NCBI GenBank assembly: GCA_949288485.1
Contig: CASEKC010000007.1
Location: 1 to 55,317 of the forward strand
Length of the DNA stretch: 55,317 nucleotides
Source: an uncultured bacterium
GTDB taxonomy: Bacteria > Bacillota_I > Bacilli_A > RFN20 > CAG-826
Direction: 5' to 3'
Shown here: positions 35,301 to 44,616 of the stretch, in pieces
Numbering within the stretch: position 1 is the stretch's first letter
Layout: every line of letters starts with the position of its first letter
Notes under the pieces: model-generated
Seen by the model: the letters and a program-made list of their open reading frames with translations, nothing else
The model's database searches: none
Told to the model about the DNA's origin: nothing
Made by a program: the position numbers and the translations under genes

Positions 35301-36078
35301 TTTTATAAATCTTAAGAGCGTTTAAATACATTAATTTGTCATAATCGCTCTTTTTTAATTTATAAAAATTATTAAGATATTTTTGATAAATATCTTCTTT
35401 CAATGTGTCTTTTCCATCAATTGGAGTATCGCTTCCAAAGCAAATTTTACCAATCAAATTATCTTTAACTATATTTTTTAATAATGAAGGATCAACCCAA
35501 GCAGTATCACCATATAAATTAGGTGTTTCTTTAATTACTTTTAAAGAATGAAGATGATCACTTCCAAGCTCGAGATGGGCAGCAATAAAAGTTAAATCTT
35601 TATTATTTAAAGCTAATTTTTTCACACTATCTATATAAGAATATTCATCTAAAGCTGTATGAATTAATATAGGAAGGTTATATTTTCTTGCTAAAACTAA
35701 ATAAGGATTAATTCTTTTTGAAGTAATTAGTTTTCTAGATAAAAATGGATGAAATTTTAATCCATAAATTATTTCTCGGTTCTCTATAATGAATTTTTCT
35801 AAAAACGCTAAATCAATTTTAGTTTTACCAAAGGGAATCCAAATTAACATGCCCATTCCTTTAAATCTAGAAACAAAATTTCTTAAATAGATTAATGATT
35901 TCTCAAAAGAAAGATGCTCATTCTTTTTATAATTATATTCACTATTATCGTAAGAAATTAAAATAAATGATAAATCATAATTGTTGAACGAATAAAGAAG
36001 ATTATTTTCACATTCTTTTAAAGAATTCCACCATCCAAGATGAGTATGTGTATCAATTAAAAAGGTAGGTTTAATCAT
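35266..36078 (-). CDS. Amidohydrolase-superfamily metal-dependent hydrolase
   Basis: The 270-residue protein shows the TIM-barrel amidohydrolase ligand set: LIDTHTHLG (HxH, residues 8-16), GLKFHPFL, LPILIHTALDEY, IAAHLELG and FGSDTPIDG. It is closest to the Amidohydro_2/TatD-like group of short enzymes. Substrate unknown. The 3' end overlaps the small membrane protein gene on the other strand by 35 nt, and the plus-strand terminator is embedded in its coding sequence. Confidence 0.8.
   Translation of the reverse strand: MIKPTFLIDTHTHLGWWNSLKECENNLLYSFNNYDLSFILISYDNSEYNYKKNEHLSFEKSLIYLRNFVSRFKGMGMLIWIPFGKTKIDLAFLEKFIIENREIIYGLKFHPFLSRKLITSKRINPYLVLARKYNLPILIHTALDEYSYIDSVKKLALNNKDLTFIAAHLELGSDHLHSLKVIKETPNLYGDTAWVDPSLLKNIVKDNLIGKICFGSDTPIDGKDTLKEDIYQKYLNNFYKLKKSDYDKLMYLNALKIYKIKKENLLNRNL
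35314..35356 (+). terminator. Plus-strand terminator inside the amidohydrolase gene
   Basis: AAGAGCG (35314-35320) pairs with CGCTCTT (35346-35352) and is followed by T6. It closes the smpB/ECF-S/35067 transcript. Confidence 0.65.
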
Positions 36079-36216
36079 TAATATAATTATAGTCTTATTT
36101 TTTAAAAATTATGAATATTTGTGAATTTTTAATTAAAACAGAAAAAAGATATATTTTAAATAATTTATTTAGGTATCTACCTTTCATAACTTCTTTTTAA
36201 GAAAATAAAACTATTA

Positions 36217-36250
36217 TATAATAGTTAAAGTAATTATAAATAATTACTTT
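36217..36250 (+). promoter_or_regulatory. -10 box followed by a perfect inverted repeat
   Basis: TATAAT (36217-36222), then arms AAAGTAATTAT and ATAATTACTTT around AA (36227-36250), ending 6 nt before ATG 36257. The repeat would start at about +1. Confidence 0.6.
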
Positions 36251-36256
36251 TTGAAA

Positions 36257-36916
36257 ATGGAAAAATCTAAGATTATTAAATATAGTTGTTTTGGAGCAGG
36301 AATATTTTTTATACTTGCAGGATTATTATTAATTTTAATCCCTTCTTTTACTTTACCTAACTATTCAATGTATAAAAATGGGGCAGTTGTTTCAAATGAT
36401 TATTCTTTAGCAACAAGTGAAGAAGAATATTTAAAAACTATTTACTCTTCGTTAAATGCTGATGAAGAAAGTTATTTCTTATTAACAAATGAATTAGATG
36501 ATATAGAAAAAGAAAAAATATCTTCAAAAATTAATATTTCTTCAATATACGATACAAATTTTAATGAAAATGGTAAAAATATTTCAGTAAATATTTCTTT
36601 AGCTTTTGAATATAGTGAAGAATTTATTGAAAATTTAAACTCTGGAACAGAAAAAATTTCTGCTTATCCTAGTATTTATCTCTTACTTGAAACAAATGAA
36701 AAAGAAATAAAATCTTCTTCTTTAAATTTATTACCTTTAGCAGATTCTTTAAGATTTGAGGAATTTAAGGTAGATACTTTTAATAAAAATAGCTTAACTG
36801 ATGGCTATATTAATGTTATTAGTGAAGGAAAATTAGAAACTTTAACTAATGCAGGCGAAACAAAAACTTATGATTTTTCAATTTCAAGAATTGATCTTGA
36901 ATTTTTTGCTGAATAA
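36257..36916 (+). CDS. Membrane-anchored extracytoplasmic protein, unknown
   Basis: Residues 1-10 are cytoplasmic and Lys-rich, one membrane segment spans about 11-31, and the remaining 190 residues are predicted outside, with alternating beta-like strands. No lipobox or known motif. ATG 36257 (219 residues) is preferred over the in-frame TTG at 36251. There is no Shine-Dalgarno; a perfect inverted repeat sits directly upstream. It begins a probable operon with pepT (24-nt gap). Confidence 0.65.
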   Translation: MEKSKIIKYSCFGAGIFFILAGLLLILIPSFTLPNYSMYKNGAVVSNDYSLATSEEEYLKTIYSSLNADEESYFLLTNELDDIEKEKISSKINISSIYDTNFNENGKNISVNISLAFEYSEEFIENLNSGTEKISAYPSIYLLLETNEKEIKSSSLNLLPLADSLRFEEFKVDTFNKNSLTDGYINVISEGKLETLTNAGETKTYDFSISRIDLEFFAE

Positions 36917-36940
36917 ATATTATTAAAGGAATTAGAAATT

Positions 36941-38137
36941 ATGAAAAATATTGTAGATTTATTTAAAGAATTAATTAGTTTTGACACAATGAGTGATGAA
37001 TCTTCTTCGACTTATCCTTCAAGTGCAAGTGAATTAGAATTTGCTTCAAAACTTGTTGATATTTTAAAAGAAGAAGGGGTTGAAGATGCTTTTCGTGATG
37101 AATTTGGATTAGTTTATGGACATGTTAACAATAACAAAGAAAAAACTATTGGTTTAATTGCCCATATGGATACATCTCCTGCATTAAAGGGAGGAATTAA
37201 AAATCCTAGGATAATTGAAAAATACGATGGTTCTCCTATTAAATTAAATGAAAAATATACGATGGATTCAGAAGAATTTCCATTCTTAAATGAAATTAAA
37301 GGCGATGATATTATCGTAACTGATGGCGAACATCTTTTAGGAGGTGATGATAAAGCAGGAATAGCTATTATCCTCACATTCCTTTCTTATTATTTAAAGC
37401 ATAAAGATGAATTTAACTTTAATTTAGCAATATCTTTTACTCCTGATGAAGAAATTGGCAAAGGCGCTCTTCATTTTGATGTTAAAAAAATGAATGCCGA
37501 TGTTGCTTTTACCCTTGATGGCGGAACAATTTATGAAGCAAGTTATGAGAATTTTAATGCTTCAAGTGCATCAATAAAAATTTATGGAGTTGGTGTCCAT
37601 CCAGGAAGTGCAAAAAATATCATGGTAAATGCTATCTATTTAGGAACAAAACTTGTTAATCTTTTACCAAGCGAAATGGTTCCTGAAAAAACAGAAGGTA
37701 GAGAAGGGTTTATTCATCTTATAGATATGAAAGGAGATGTTGAAGAAGCTCATCTTTCTTTTATTTTAAGAGACCACGATAAAGATTTATTAGAAGAAAA
37801 GAAAAATATCTTAAAAAAAGCTATTGATACAATTAAAGAAGAATATCCAAAAGCTAAATTTGAGTTAGAAATTCATGATGAATATCGTAATATGTTTGAT
37901 TATTTTAAAGAAGATATGAGTGCGATTAATTTAATTAACAAAGCTTATATCGCTTCAAAAATAAAAATTGCTTATGATCCTATTAGAGGTGGAACTGATG
38001 GAGCAACAATTACTTATTTAGGATTACCTTGTCCTAATTTAGGTGTTGGTGATTTTTCACCTCATGGTCGATTTGAAGTTGTTTCCATTACTCAAATGAA
38101 TAAAATGGTTGAAATTTTAAAAGAATTATTTAAATAA
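36941..38137 (+). CDS. pepT: Peptidase T (M20B tripeptidase)
   Basis: Cytosolic zinc aminotripeptidase. The 398 residues contain all metal-binding and catalytic motifs: GLIAHMDTSPA, LLGGDDKAG, TPDEEIGKGA, FTLDGG and SPHGRFE, and the PepT-specific DPIRGGTDGATI. Length is normal. AAAGGAATT precedes the ATG. Likely releases amino acids from imported peptides, though no peptide transporter is in the window. The next gene starts 1 nt after its stop. Confidence 0.93.
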   Translation: MKNIVDLFKELISFDTMSDESSSTYPSSASELEFASKLVDILKEEGVEDAFRDEFGLVYGHVNNNKEKTIGLIAHMDTSPALKGGIKNPRIIEKYDGSPIKLNEKYTMDSEEFPFLNEIKGDDIIVTDGEHLLGGDDKAGIAIILTFLSYYLKHKDEFNFNLAISFTPDEEIGKGALHFDVKKMNADVAFTLDGGTIYEASYENFNASSASIKIYGVGVHPGSAKNIMVNAIYLGTKLVNLLPSEMVPEKTEGREGFIHLIDMKGDVEEAHLSFILRDHDKDLLEEKKNILKKAIDTIKEEYPKAKFELEIHDEYRNMFDYFKEDMSAINLINKAYIASKIKIAYDPIRGGTDGATITYLGLPCPNLGVGDFSPHGRFEVVSITQMNKMVEILKELFK

Positions 38138-38138
38138 A

Positions 38139-40769
38139 ATGAAGAAAAAAGAAGAAAAAGAAAACATAGTTAATGAACTTAATGAAACTACAATTAACGA
38201 TGAATCTATAAAAAATGTCATAAATGCTAAAAATATTTTGATGGCTAAATCTCATTGTGACAATGCTTTTAGTTTGCTTGCTAATGGTAAAAAAGAAGAA
38301 GCTAAAAAAGAAATCGAAATAGCTTACGAGCTTGATGAAAATAATGCCTATGTTTATTTAGCAAAACTTTATATTAAATTTAATATAAAAAATTATGCTG
38401 ATTTAGAGAAAAAAGCTAGCAATAGTATCATTTCTTCATCTTTTTTTAAAGCAGCATATGAACTTGGCGATAAAAAATTAAAAGATGAATTAAATCAAAT
38501 TAGTGAAGAAGTCGAATATAAGGAATTAGAATTAAACTTAGATAATGCTGATGTCGAACAACTTTTAAAACATCTAAGAATTCAAAAAAGTAAAGAAGTT
38601 GATTATACATACACAATTTCTTTAATTTTAGGTATTTTATATCGTTCTTTTAGATACATTGATACAGATTATATTGATGAAAATCTTTCAAAAGATAATT
38701 TTGTTCCAATTTTGGCTAAAATGGAATCTTCCTTCCAATATTATATGGATATTCTTTATCATTTTGACGATATTTCTGATATTAAAGATATTATTGCTCA
38801 ATGTGTTAAAGATCATAAAGCTGTTTTATCTTATCTTTTAATTATTTTTAAAAAGATTATTGATAATACAAATGACCAAGATAAATTATTAGAAATAAAA
38901 GAATTTTTAGAATCAACATACGTTAATCATGAAGCTGATGATTTATTAGAGGAAATTAGACCAAAAATTAAAAAAGAGTTAAAAATGTCTAAAAAAGGCT
39001 TAACTATCGCTCTTTCTTCATTAGCTGTTTCGCTTATTTGTATTTTTGTCGGAGTTGGAGTTGGTGCAAGTGTTAACGATGCTCCTATCACATTAAATGG
39101 TGTTACATATGCTAAAAATGATAGAAGTGGATTCACAATTATCGGTTATGATTTCGATAGCAATATAGTTACATTTGAAAATGAGATTGATGGAATGCCT
39201 GTAAATATGATTGATAGCGATGTTTTTTATGATTCATCAATTCAACAAGTTATAAATTTCCCTAAATATATAACAGAAATTCCTGCTTCAACATTTGAAA
39301 GTTGTGATTTTTTAACTTCTTTTAGTTTTTCAGAAGATAGTGTCTTGTCTAGAATTGGAGAAAATGCTTTTAAAAATTGTACAACTTTAGAAACGTTAGA
39401 AATTCCTCAATTTGTTTCTACAATTGGAAGTGATGCATTTTTAAATACACCAAATTTAATTTATTTAACTAAATTAACTAATGTTGATTTTGACGAGGAA
39501 GATTTAGGATTAACTCCAAGGCTTTTAACTATTGCTGATAGTGATTATCAACTTACTTATTACAGTTGGGATAATATTACATTGCCAATTTCTAAGGAAG
39601 AAGATTTTGATTTTACCGGCTATCAAATTAATGGTGATCCTACCGATTTTAAAAATGTTGATGCCGATAATGAAGGGGTAACTTTCTCTTGTTCAGGATA
39701 TTTTTCAATTGAAGCAAGTCCAATTTTCCTTTCTGCTTTAGTTATAACTGATCAATATGGAGTTACATATCAAACCGATGAAAATCGTGAATTTTATACA
39801 ATAGTTGATTATGATCCAACGCCTACTTATTCAAATAGAATTACACTTGCTTATATTTTAAACGGAATTCCTGTAACTCAAATTTCATCTACAGCTTTCC
39901 AAAATAACAGAAGTATCGTACAAGTTAATAATTTTCCTCATTTTATTAAGGAAATTCCTGAAAATTGTTTTAAAGGTTGTGTTTCCTTGGAAAGTTTTAT
40001 TTTCTCAGACACTCCTAGTGAACTCGAAATAATTGGAAATAATGCTTTCGATGGTTGTTCATCACTTACTTCCTTTACCCTTCCTAGAAGTGTAAAAACT
40101 ATTGGCGATAATGCTTTTGCTAATACTGAAAATTTAGTTGAATTCTATAATACCTATGATTTTGGAGAAAATGGACAGGAAGCTCAAAGAATAGGTTTTG
40201 AAGAACGACCATATACAATTACTTATGAAAATGGAACAACAATAAGTGGAATTTATTATAACTGTGAAGATTTATTGAATATTGAAATTATACCTCGTGA
40301 AAATTATCGTGCTGTAATTATAAATAATATGAATGAAGATGAACCTATTATTTGTAATGTTGATAGTTCGTTCTATCGCTATAATGTTCAAGGTCATTCA
40401 TCTTTAAATTTAAGTTTATATTATGAAAGATATTATGATCCTTCTTTATATCGAGTTGAACTTGATGACAATCAAATTGGGGAAATTGTTCTTGAAGGTA
40501 ATCAAATTAGCGTTCCTTTACATTATATATTCCGAGATAATGCAGGTAATTTGATTTCGAATCATGAATATAATGTTGAATTTGTTGCAACTGACTCTTC
40601 TTCACAAATTGATGCAAGAGTTGAAAATAATAATTTAATTATTACTCGACATGAAAATTCTTCCGAAAGACAACAATTTATCATTATGGAAGTAAGAATA
40701 AGAGGAAAATATTCGAATGAAATCATGCTTTCCTCAACAGCTGAATTTGTTAATGTTTTATTAAGATAA
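38139..40769 (+). CDS. TPR-transmembrane-BspA-like LRR protein
   Basis: The 876-residue protein has a cytoplasmic helical N-terminal part (1-280) with a TPR-like unit (NAFSLLANGKKEEAKKEIEI, then NAYVYLAKLYIKF). One membrane segment lies at about 287-310 and an outside region carries two blocks of BspA/LRR_5 repeats (IPASTFESCDFL, IGENAFKNCTTLETLEIP; IPENCFKGCVSLESF, IGNNAFDGCSSLTSFTLP), followed by an Ig-like beta tail. There is no N-terminal signal peptide, so topology depends on the internal segment. BspA-type repeats often mediate binding to host or matrix proteins. It is translationally linked to pepT (1-nt gap). Confidence 0.78.
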   Translation: MKKKEEKENIVNELNETTINDESIKNVINAKNILMAKSHCDNAFSLLANGKKEEAKKEIEIAYELDENNAYVYLAKLYIKFNIKNYADLEKKASNSIISSSFFKAAYELGDKKLKDELNQISEEVEYKELELNLDNADVEQLLKHLRIQKSKEVDYTYTISLILGILYRSFRYIDTDYIDENLSKDNFVPILAKMESSFQYYMDILYHFDDISDIKDIIAQCVKDHKAVLSYLLIIFKKIIDNTNDQDKLLEIKEFLESTYVNHEADDLLEEIRPKIKKELKMSKKGLTIALSSLAVSLICIFVGVGVGASVNDAPITLNGVTYAKNDRSGFTIIGYDFDSNIVTFENEIDGMPVNMIDSDVFYDSSIQQVINFPKYITEIPASTFESCDFLTSFSFSEDSVLSRIGENAFKNCTTLETLEIPQFVSTIGSDAFLNTPNLIYLTKLTNVDFDEEDLGLTPRLLTIADSDYQLTYYSWDNITLPISKEEDFDFTGYQINGDPTDFKNVDADNEGVTFSCSGYFSIEASPIFLSALVITDQYGVTYQTDENREFYTIVDYDPTPTYSNRITLAYILNGIPVTQISSTAFQNNRSIVQVNNFPHFIKEIPENCFKGCVSLESFIFSDTPSELEIIGNNAFDGCSSLTSFTLPRSVKTIGDNAFANTENLVEFYNTYDFGENGQEAQRIGFEERPYTITYENGTTISGIYYNCEDLLNIEIIPRENYRAVIINNMNEDEPIICNVDSSFYRYNVQGHSSLNLSLYYERYYDPSLYRVELDDNQIGEIVLEGNQISVPLHYIFRDNAGNLISNHEYNVEFVATDSSSQIDARVENNNLIITRHENSSERQQFIIMEVRIRGKYSNEIMLSSTAEFVNVLLR

Positions 40770-40791
40770 ATGAGAAAGGGGTATTAAATAT

Positions 40792-42204
40792 ATGAGAAAA
40801 TGTCCAAATTGTGGGAAAGAAAATAATGATAATGCGAAATTTTGTATTGAATGTGGCGCTTCTTTAAGTGATCACAATCTTAGATGTCCACGTTGTAATG
40901 CTGTTACCAATGCTAACTCTAAAATTTGTCCAAAATGTGGATATCGTTTTACAAGCGTTAGTAATTGCGAAACTCAATCAATTAATACAATTGATATTGA
41001 TGTAATTGATGAAGAAGAATATTTAAAAGAACAAAAAGAAATTAAACAAAGAGTTTTTAATTCGAAAATTAGAAGATTAAATGAAGATGAATATAAAAAT
41101 ATAAAAAAGACTAAAATTAAAGAATTTAGTGAAGATTTTGCATCTTCAAAAAGTAAAATTAGTGCTGAAAAAATGTTAAAGGTTGAAAAAATATTCCATT
41201 TAAGTTCATTTATTTTCTCTGCTTTAATTCTTTTACTTGGTTCGATTTTCTCATTTTTACCTTTAGTTGTTTCTAATGATGGAAATGCTCTTGTTTATCC
41301 TTATACATTTTTAATTGATAATTGGACAGCTGTAGTAGAAGGTTTTTCTTATGGATATTTTGCTAATGGAGTAGCTCATGGACTTGCTCCAGTATTACAA
41401 TTTATCTTTGTTTTAGGTTTTATGGTTGTTTCAATAACTTTCTTCTTAATTGTATTAATTCAAGGATTAAATAAACTTTCAAGACACGATTTAAAAAATA
41501 ATTATTATGTTTTAGTTTTAATAGATTTATTAATTGCTTTTGCTTCGATGATTTCTATTTCGCTTGATAATAGTGTTTTAATGTATTCTCCTACAATTTT
41601 AGTATTTATAATAATTTCACTTGTTTATTTACTTTTAGTTGGTGGGTATTATATTTTTAAAGCTTCAGTTGTTAAAGAAACTACTTTAATTATTAGAAGA
41701 ATTTCTTTAATTGTTTCATCATTTTTAAGTATTGGTGCGTTAGTTTTACTTTCATATCGTTTTTTAATTACATCTACTTATAATGAAACAATTCATGAAT
41801 ATTTAAATGATTTATTAATTTCTTTTTCAGATTCTAATAATGGCTTAAGTTTCTATTTAGGTTTTGTTGGTTATTTTATTTATATTTTATGTGCAATATT
41901 TATTTCTTTATCAACACTTTATTCATTTAGAATGGTTAGAAAATATAATACATACCGTTTAAACAATCTTATTTTTACTATTTTTGGATTTGTTTTATCA
42001 GTATTAATTTTAGTTTTATTTACTCTTTCAACATATTATTCTAATCTTAACGACCAATTTAGTATTAATTTTTATCCTTTACTCGTTGTTATTTTAGAAG
42101 GTATTGCATTGCTTATATCTTTAATATCTTTTATTCTTTTAAAAGATGAAAGAATAAAAGATAAAGATTTTGATAAATTAACATTATCAAAAGAAGAAAA
42201 ATAA
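40792..42204 (+). CDS. Double zinc-ribbon multi-pass membrane protein
   Basis: The N terminus holds two zinc ribbons: CPNCGKENNDNAKFCIECGA (residues 4-23) and CPRC..CPKCGYRF. A charged linker follows to about residue 135, then about eight membrane segments. The architecture resembles zinc-ribbon (DUF-type) membrane proteins common in gut Firmicutes, without assigned function. GAAAGGGG precedes the ATG. It lies in the pepT/LRR operon. Confidence 0.72.
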   Translation: MRKCPNCGKENNDNAKFCIECGASLSDHNLRCPRCNAVTNANSKICPKCGYRFTSVSNCETQSINTIDIDVIDEEEYLKEQKEIKQRVFNSKIRRLNEDEYKNIKKTKIKEFSEDFASSKSKISAEKMLKVEKIFHLSSFIFSALILLLGSIFSFLPLVVSNDGNALVYPYTFLIDNWTAVVEGFSYGYFANGVAHGLAPVLQFIFVLGFMVVSITFFLIVLIQGLNKLSRHDLKNNYYVLVLIDLLIAFASMISISLDNSVLMYSPTILVFIIISLVYLLLVGGYYIFKASVVKETTLIIRRISLIVSSFLSIGALVLLSYRFLITSTYNETIHEYLNDLLISFSDSNNGLSFYLGFVGYFIYILCAIFISLSTLYSFRMVRKYNTYRLNNLIFTIFGFVLSVLILVLFTLSTYYSNLNDQFSINFYPLLVVILEGIALLISLISFILLKDERIKDKDFDKLTLSKEEK

Positions 42205-42214
42205 GGTATTTAAT

Positions 42215-42700
42215 ATGAATAGTGCTAGAAAAGATATTATTTCCTGGGATGAATATTTCATGGGAATTGCCCTATTAAGTAAAAAAAGAAGTAAAGATCC
42301 TTCAACCCAAGTAGGAGCATGTATTGTTGATGATGATAAAAAGGTTATTTCCATTGGATATAATGGAATGCCAAAAGGATTAAATGAAGATAAATTATCA
42401 TGGAATAAAAATGAAGATTTAGATAGTAAATATCTTTATGTATGTCATGCTGAATTTAATGCTATTTTAAATACTAAAAATAATATGTCTTTAAAAGGAT
42501 GTACATTATATGTAACACTTTTTCCATGTAATGAATGTGCTAAAGCAATTATTCAAGTAGGTATAAAGAAAATTATTTATTTAGAAGATAAATATCATGA
42601 TTCGCTTGAAACAAGAGCTAGTCGTAAATTATTTGATTTAGCAAATGTTAAATATGAAGCTTATAAAGGAAGATATAAAGAACTAGAATTTATTGAATAA
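42215..42700 (+). CDS. comEB: dCMP deaminase (ComEB type)
   Basis: Deaminates dCMP to dUMP for thymidylate synthesis. The 161-residue zinc enzyme has ligands in CHAEFNAIL and PCNECAKAII and the substrate region SKDPSTQVGACIVD. The tail LETRASRKLFDLANVKY is typical of dCMP rather than cytidine deaminases. A weak AAGG precedes ATG. Last gene of the 36.3-42.7 kb co-directional series; no clear terminator is seen. Confidence 0.9.
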   Translation: MNSARKDIISWDEYFMGIALLSKKRSKDPSTQVGACIVDDDKKVISIGYNGMPKGLNEDKLSWNKNEDLDSKYLYVCHAEFNAILNTKNNMSLKGCTLYVTLFPCNECAKAIIQVGIKKIIYLEDKYHDSLETRASRKLFDLANVKYEAYKGRYKELEFIE

Positions 42701-42722
42701 ATTTAAAAATGCGTATTATCTT

Positions 42723-42738
42723 ATTTTCACGTGAAAAC
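42723..42738. promoter_or_regulatory. parS-like site 3
   Basis: ATTTTCACGTGAAAAC has the perfect palindromic core TTTTCACGTGAAAA and matches TGTTTCACGTGAAACA at 12 of 16 positions, in noncoding DNA. Confidence 0.55.
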
Positions 42739-42837
42739 TATTATTACATTTAATATAAATTTTCATAAAAAATAAAATAATTAATAATAATTTAAAGAAT
42801 ATTTAGTTATTTAGTACTATTAAATTTACTAATTTAG

Positions 42838-42898
42838 TTGAAATTACTACTAAATAAAGTAATAATTATTATCTAATTAATTAAGTAATTAATTAGAT
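42838..42898 (+). promoter_or_regulatory. ecfA1 promoter with 5' inverted repeat
   Basis: TTGAAA (42838-42843), 17-nt spacer, AATAAT (42861-42866), then 13-bp arms starting ATCTAATTAATTA and ending TAATTAATTAGAT around AG (42871-42898). The repeat is followed by TTTTATT and ATG 42905. No known riboswitch was recognised. Confidence 0.55.
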
Positions 42899-42904
42899 TT
42901 TATT

Positions 42905-43726
42905 ATGGAAAAAATTATTGAGGTTAAAAATTTAACATTTGGATATGAAAAATATAAAAAGATACTCGATGATGTATCTTTTTATATTAATAAGGGCGAA
43001 TATGTAACTCTTATTGGTCATAATGGCAGTGGTAAATCAACACTAGCTAAACTTTTATCATACATTTTAGAACCTCAAAAAGGTAAGATTTATATCGAAA
43101 ATGAAGAATTAAATGAAAAAACTATTAAAAATATCCGAAATAAGATAGGAATAGTTTTTCAAAATCCAGATAATCAATTTATCGGTTCAACTGTTGAAGA
43201 TGATATTGCTTTTGGTCTAGAAAATAGAAATATTGAACAAAAGAAAATGAAAGAAATTGTAAAAGAGTATTCTAAAAAAGTTGGAATGGATAAATTTTTG
43301 GCTAAAGAACCAGAAGAATTAAGTGGTGGTCAAAAACAAAGAGTCGCCATCGCTGGTATTTTAGCTTTAAATTTAAAAATTATGATATTTGATGAAGCAA
43401 CTTCAATGCTTGATCCTGAAGGAGTTGAAGAAATTAGAAATTTAATTTTAAAAATGAAAAAAGAAAATCCTGAATTGACTGTAATTTCTATAACTCACGA
43501 TATTGAAGAAGCTTATTTAAGCGATAGAGTAATTATTTTAAATGAAGGAAAAGTTTTTAAAAACGATATTCCTTCTAATGTTTTTTCAAATGAAGAAGAA
43601 ATGAAGAAAATAAATTTAGATATTCCTTTTGTTTTAAAACTTAAAAATAGATTAAAAGAAAAAGGAATAGTAGTTGATGAAAATATTAAAACTATCGAGG
43701 AATTAGCAAGATTTATATGTCGTTAA
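42905..43726 (+). CDS. ecfA1: ECF transporter ATPase EcfA1
   Basis: First of two ABC ATPases powering vitamin and micronutrient uptake through group-II ECF importers. The 273 residues have Walker A GHNGSGKSTLAK (about 38-49), Q-loop FQNPDNQFIGSTVEDDIAFG, signature LSGGQKQRVAIAG, Walker B IMIFDEATSMLDP and switch His in SITHDIEEAY. No Shine-Dalgarno; a perfect inverted repeat ends 6 nt upstream. It overlaps ecfA2 by 10 nt. Confidence 0.94.
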   Translation: MEKIIEVKNLTFGYEKYKKILDDVSFYINKGEYVTLIGHNGSGKSTLAKLLSYILEPQKGKIYIENEELNEKTIKNIRNKIGIVFQNPDNQFIGSTVEDDIAFGLENRNIEQKKMKEIVKEYSKKVGMDKFLAKEPEELSGGQKQRVAIAGILALNLKIMIFDEATSMLDPEGVEEIRNLILKMKKENPELTVISITHDIEEAYLSDRVIILNEGKVFKNDIPSNVFSNEEEMKKINLDIPFVLKLKNRLKEKGIVVDENIKTIEELARFICR

Positions 43727-44616
43727 TAAATTTTAATAACATATCTTTTATATATAACAAAAAAGATCCTAATCATTATGATGCCTTAAAAGAGGTAAGT
43801 TTTAATATTGAAAAAGGTGATTTTATCGCTCTTGTTGGTCATACAGGTAGTGGAAAATCTACCTTAGTTCAAACTTTAAATGGTTTATTACTTCCAACAA
43901 GTGGTTATACAAAAGTTTTAGATTATTATGTAACAGCTGATAAAGAAATCATTAAAAAATTAAAAAAAGAAAAGGGTTTTAAAAGAAAAGATTTTAAAAA
44001 ATTCTCAGCTTTAAGAAAAGAAGTTGGAATGGTTTTCCAATTCCCAGAATATCAACTTTTTAGCGACACGGTTTTAAAAGACGTTATGTTTGGACCTTTA
44101 AATTTTGGGATGAATGAAAAAGAGGCAGAAGAAAAGGCAATTGAAGCTTTAACTGAAGTTGGAATTGATAGTTCTTATTATGAAAAAAGTCCTTTTGAAA
44201 TTAGTGGTGGAGAAAAAAGAAGAGTCGCGATTGCTGGAATTATTGCTTCATCTCCTTCAATTTTAGTTCTGGATGAACCAACAGTTGGTCTTGATCCTAA
44301 TGGAAAAAAGGAAATTTTAGATTTAATTAAAAAAATACATGAAAAAGGAACAACAATCATTATCGTTACCCATGATATGGACGTTGTAATGGAATATGCT
44401 TCAAAAGTTGTTGTTTTAAAAGACTCTCGTTTTATTAAAATGGTAACTCCAAGTGAGTTATTTAATTCTAAAGATTTAAGCAATTACTCATTAGAAATAC
44501 CTTCTTTTTATAAATTTAAGAGATATTTAGATGAATTTGGTTTTAAAAAGGATATTTCTAATGCTAATACTATCGATGAATTAGTCGATGTTATAGGAGA
44601 TAATTATGGCAAATAG
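43717..44616 (+). CDS. ecfA2: ECF transporter ATPase EcfA2
   Basis: Partner ATPase of EcfA1. The 299 residues have Walker A GHTGSGKSTLVQ, Q-loop FQFPEYQLFSDTVLKDVMFGP, signature ISGGEKRRVAIAG, Walker B ILVLDEPTVGLDP and IVTHDMDVV. A short charged insert (KKEKGFKRKDFKKFSALRKE) precedes the Q-loop. Overlaps of 10 nt with ecfA1 and 11 nt with ecfT show translational coupling. Confidence 0.94.
   Translation: MSLINFNNISFIYNKKDPNHYDALKEVSFNIEKGDFIALVGHTGSGKSTLVQTLNGLLLPTSGYTKVLDYYVTADKEIIKKLKKEKGFKRKDFKKFSALRKEVGMVFQFPEYQLFSDTVLKDVMFGPLNFGMNEKEAEEKAIEALTEVGIDSSYYEKSPFEISGGEKRRVAIAGIIASSPSILVLDEPTVGLDPNGKKEILDLIKKIHEKGTTIIIVTHDMDVVMEYASKVVVLKDSRFIKMVTPSELFNSKDLSNYSLEIPSFYKFKRYLDEFGFKKDISNANTIDELVDVIGDNYGK

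Noticed and set aside
42701-42904. Folate/THF or other riboswitch upstream of ecfA1
   Set aside because: No conserved aptamer sequence could be recognised; only the AT-rich inverted repeat is evident.
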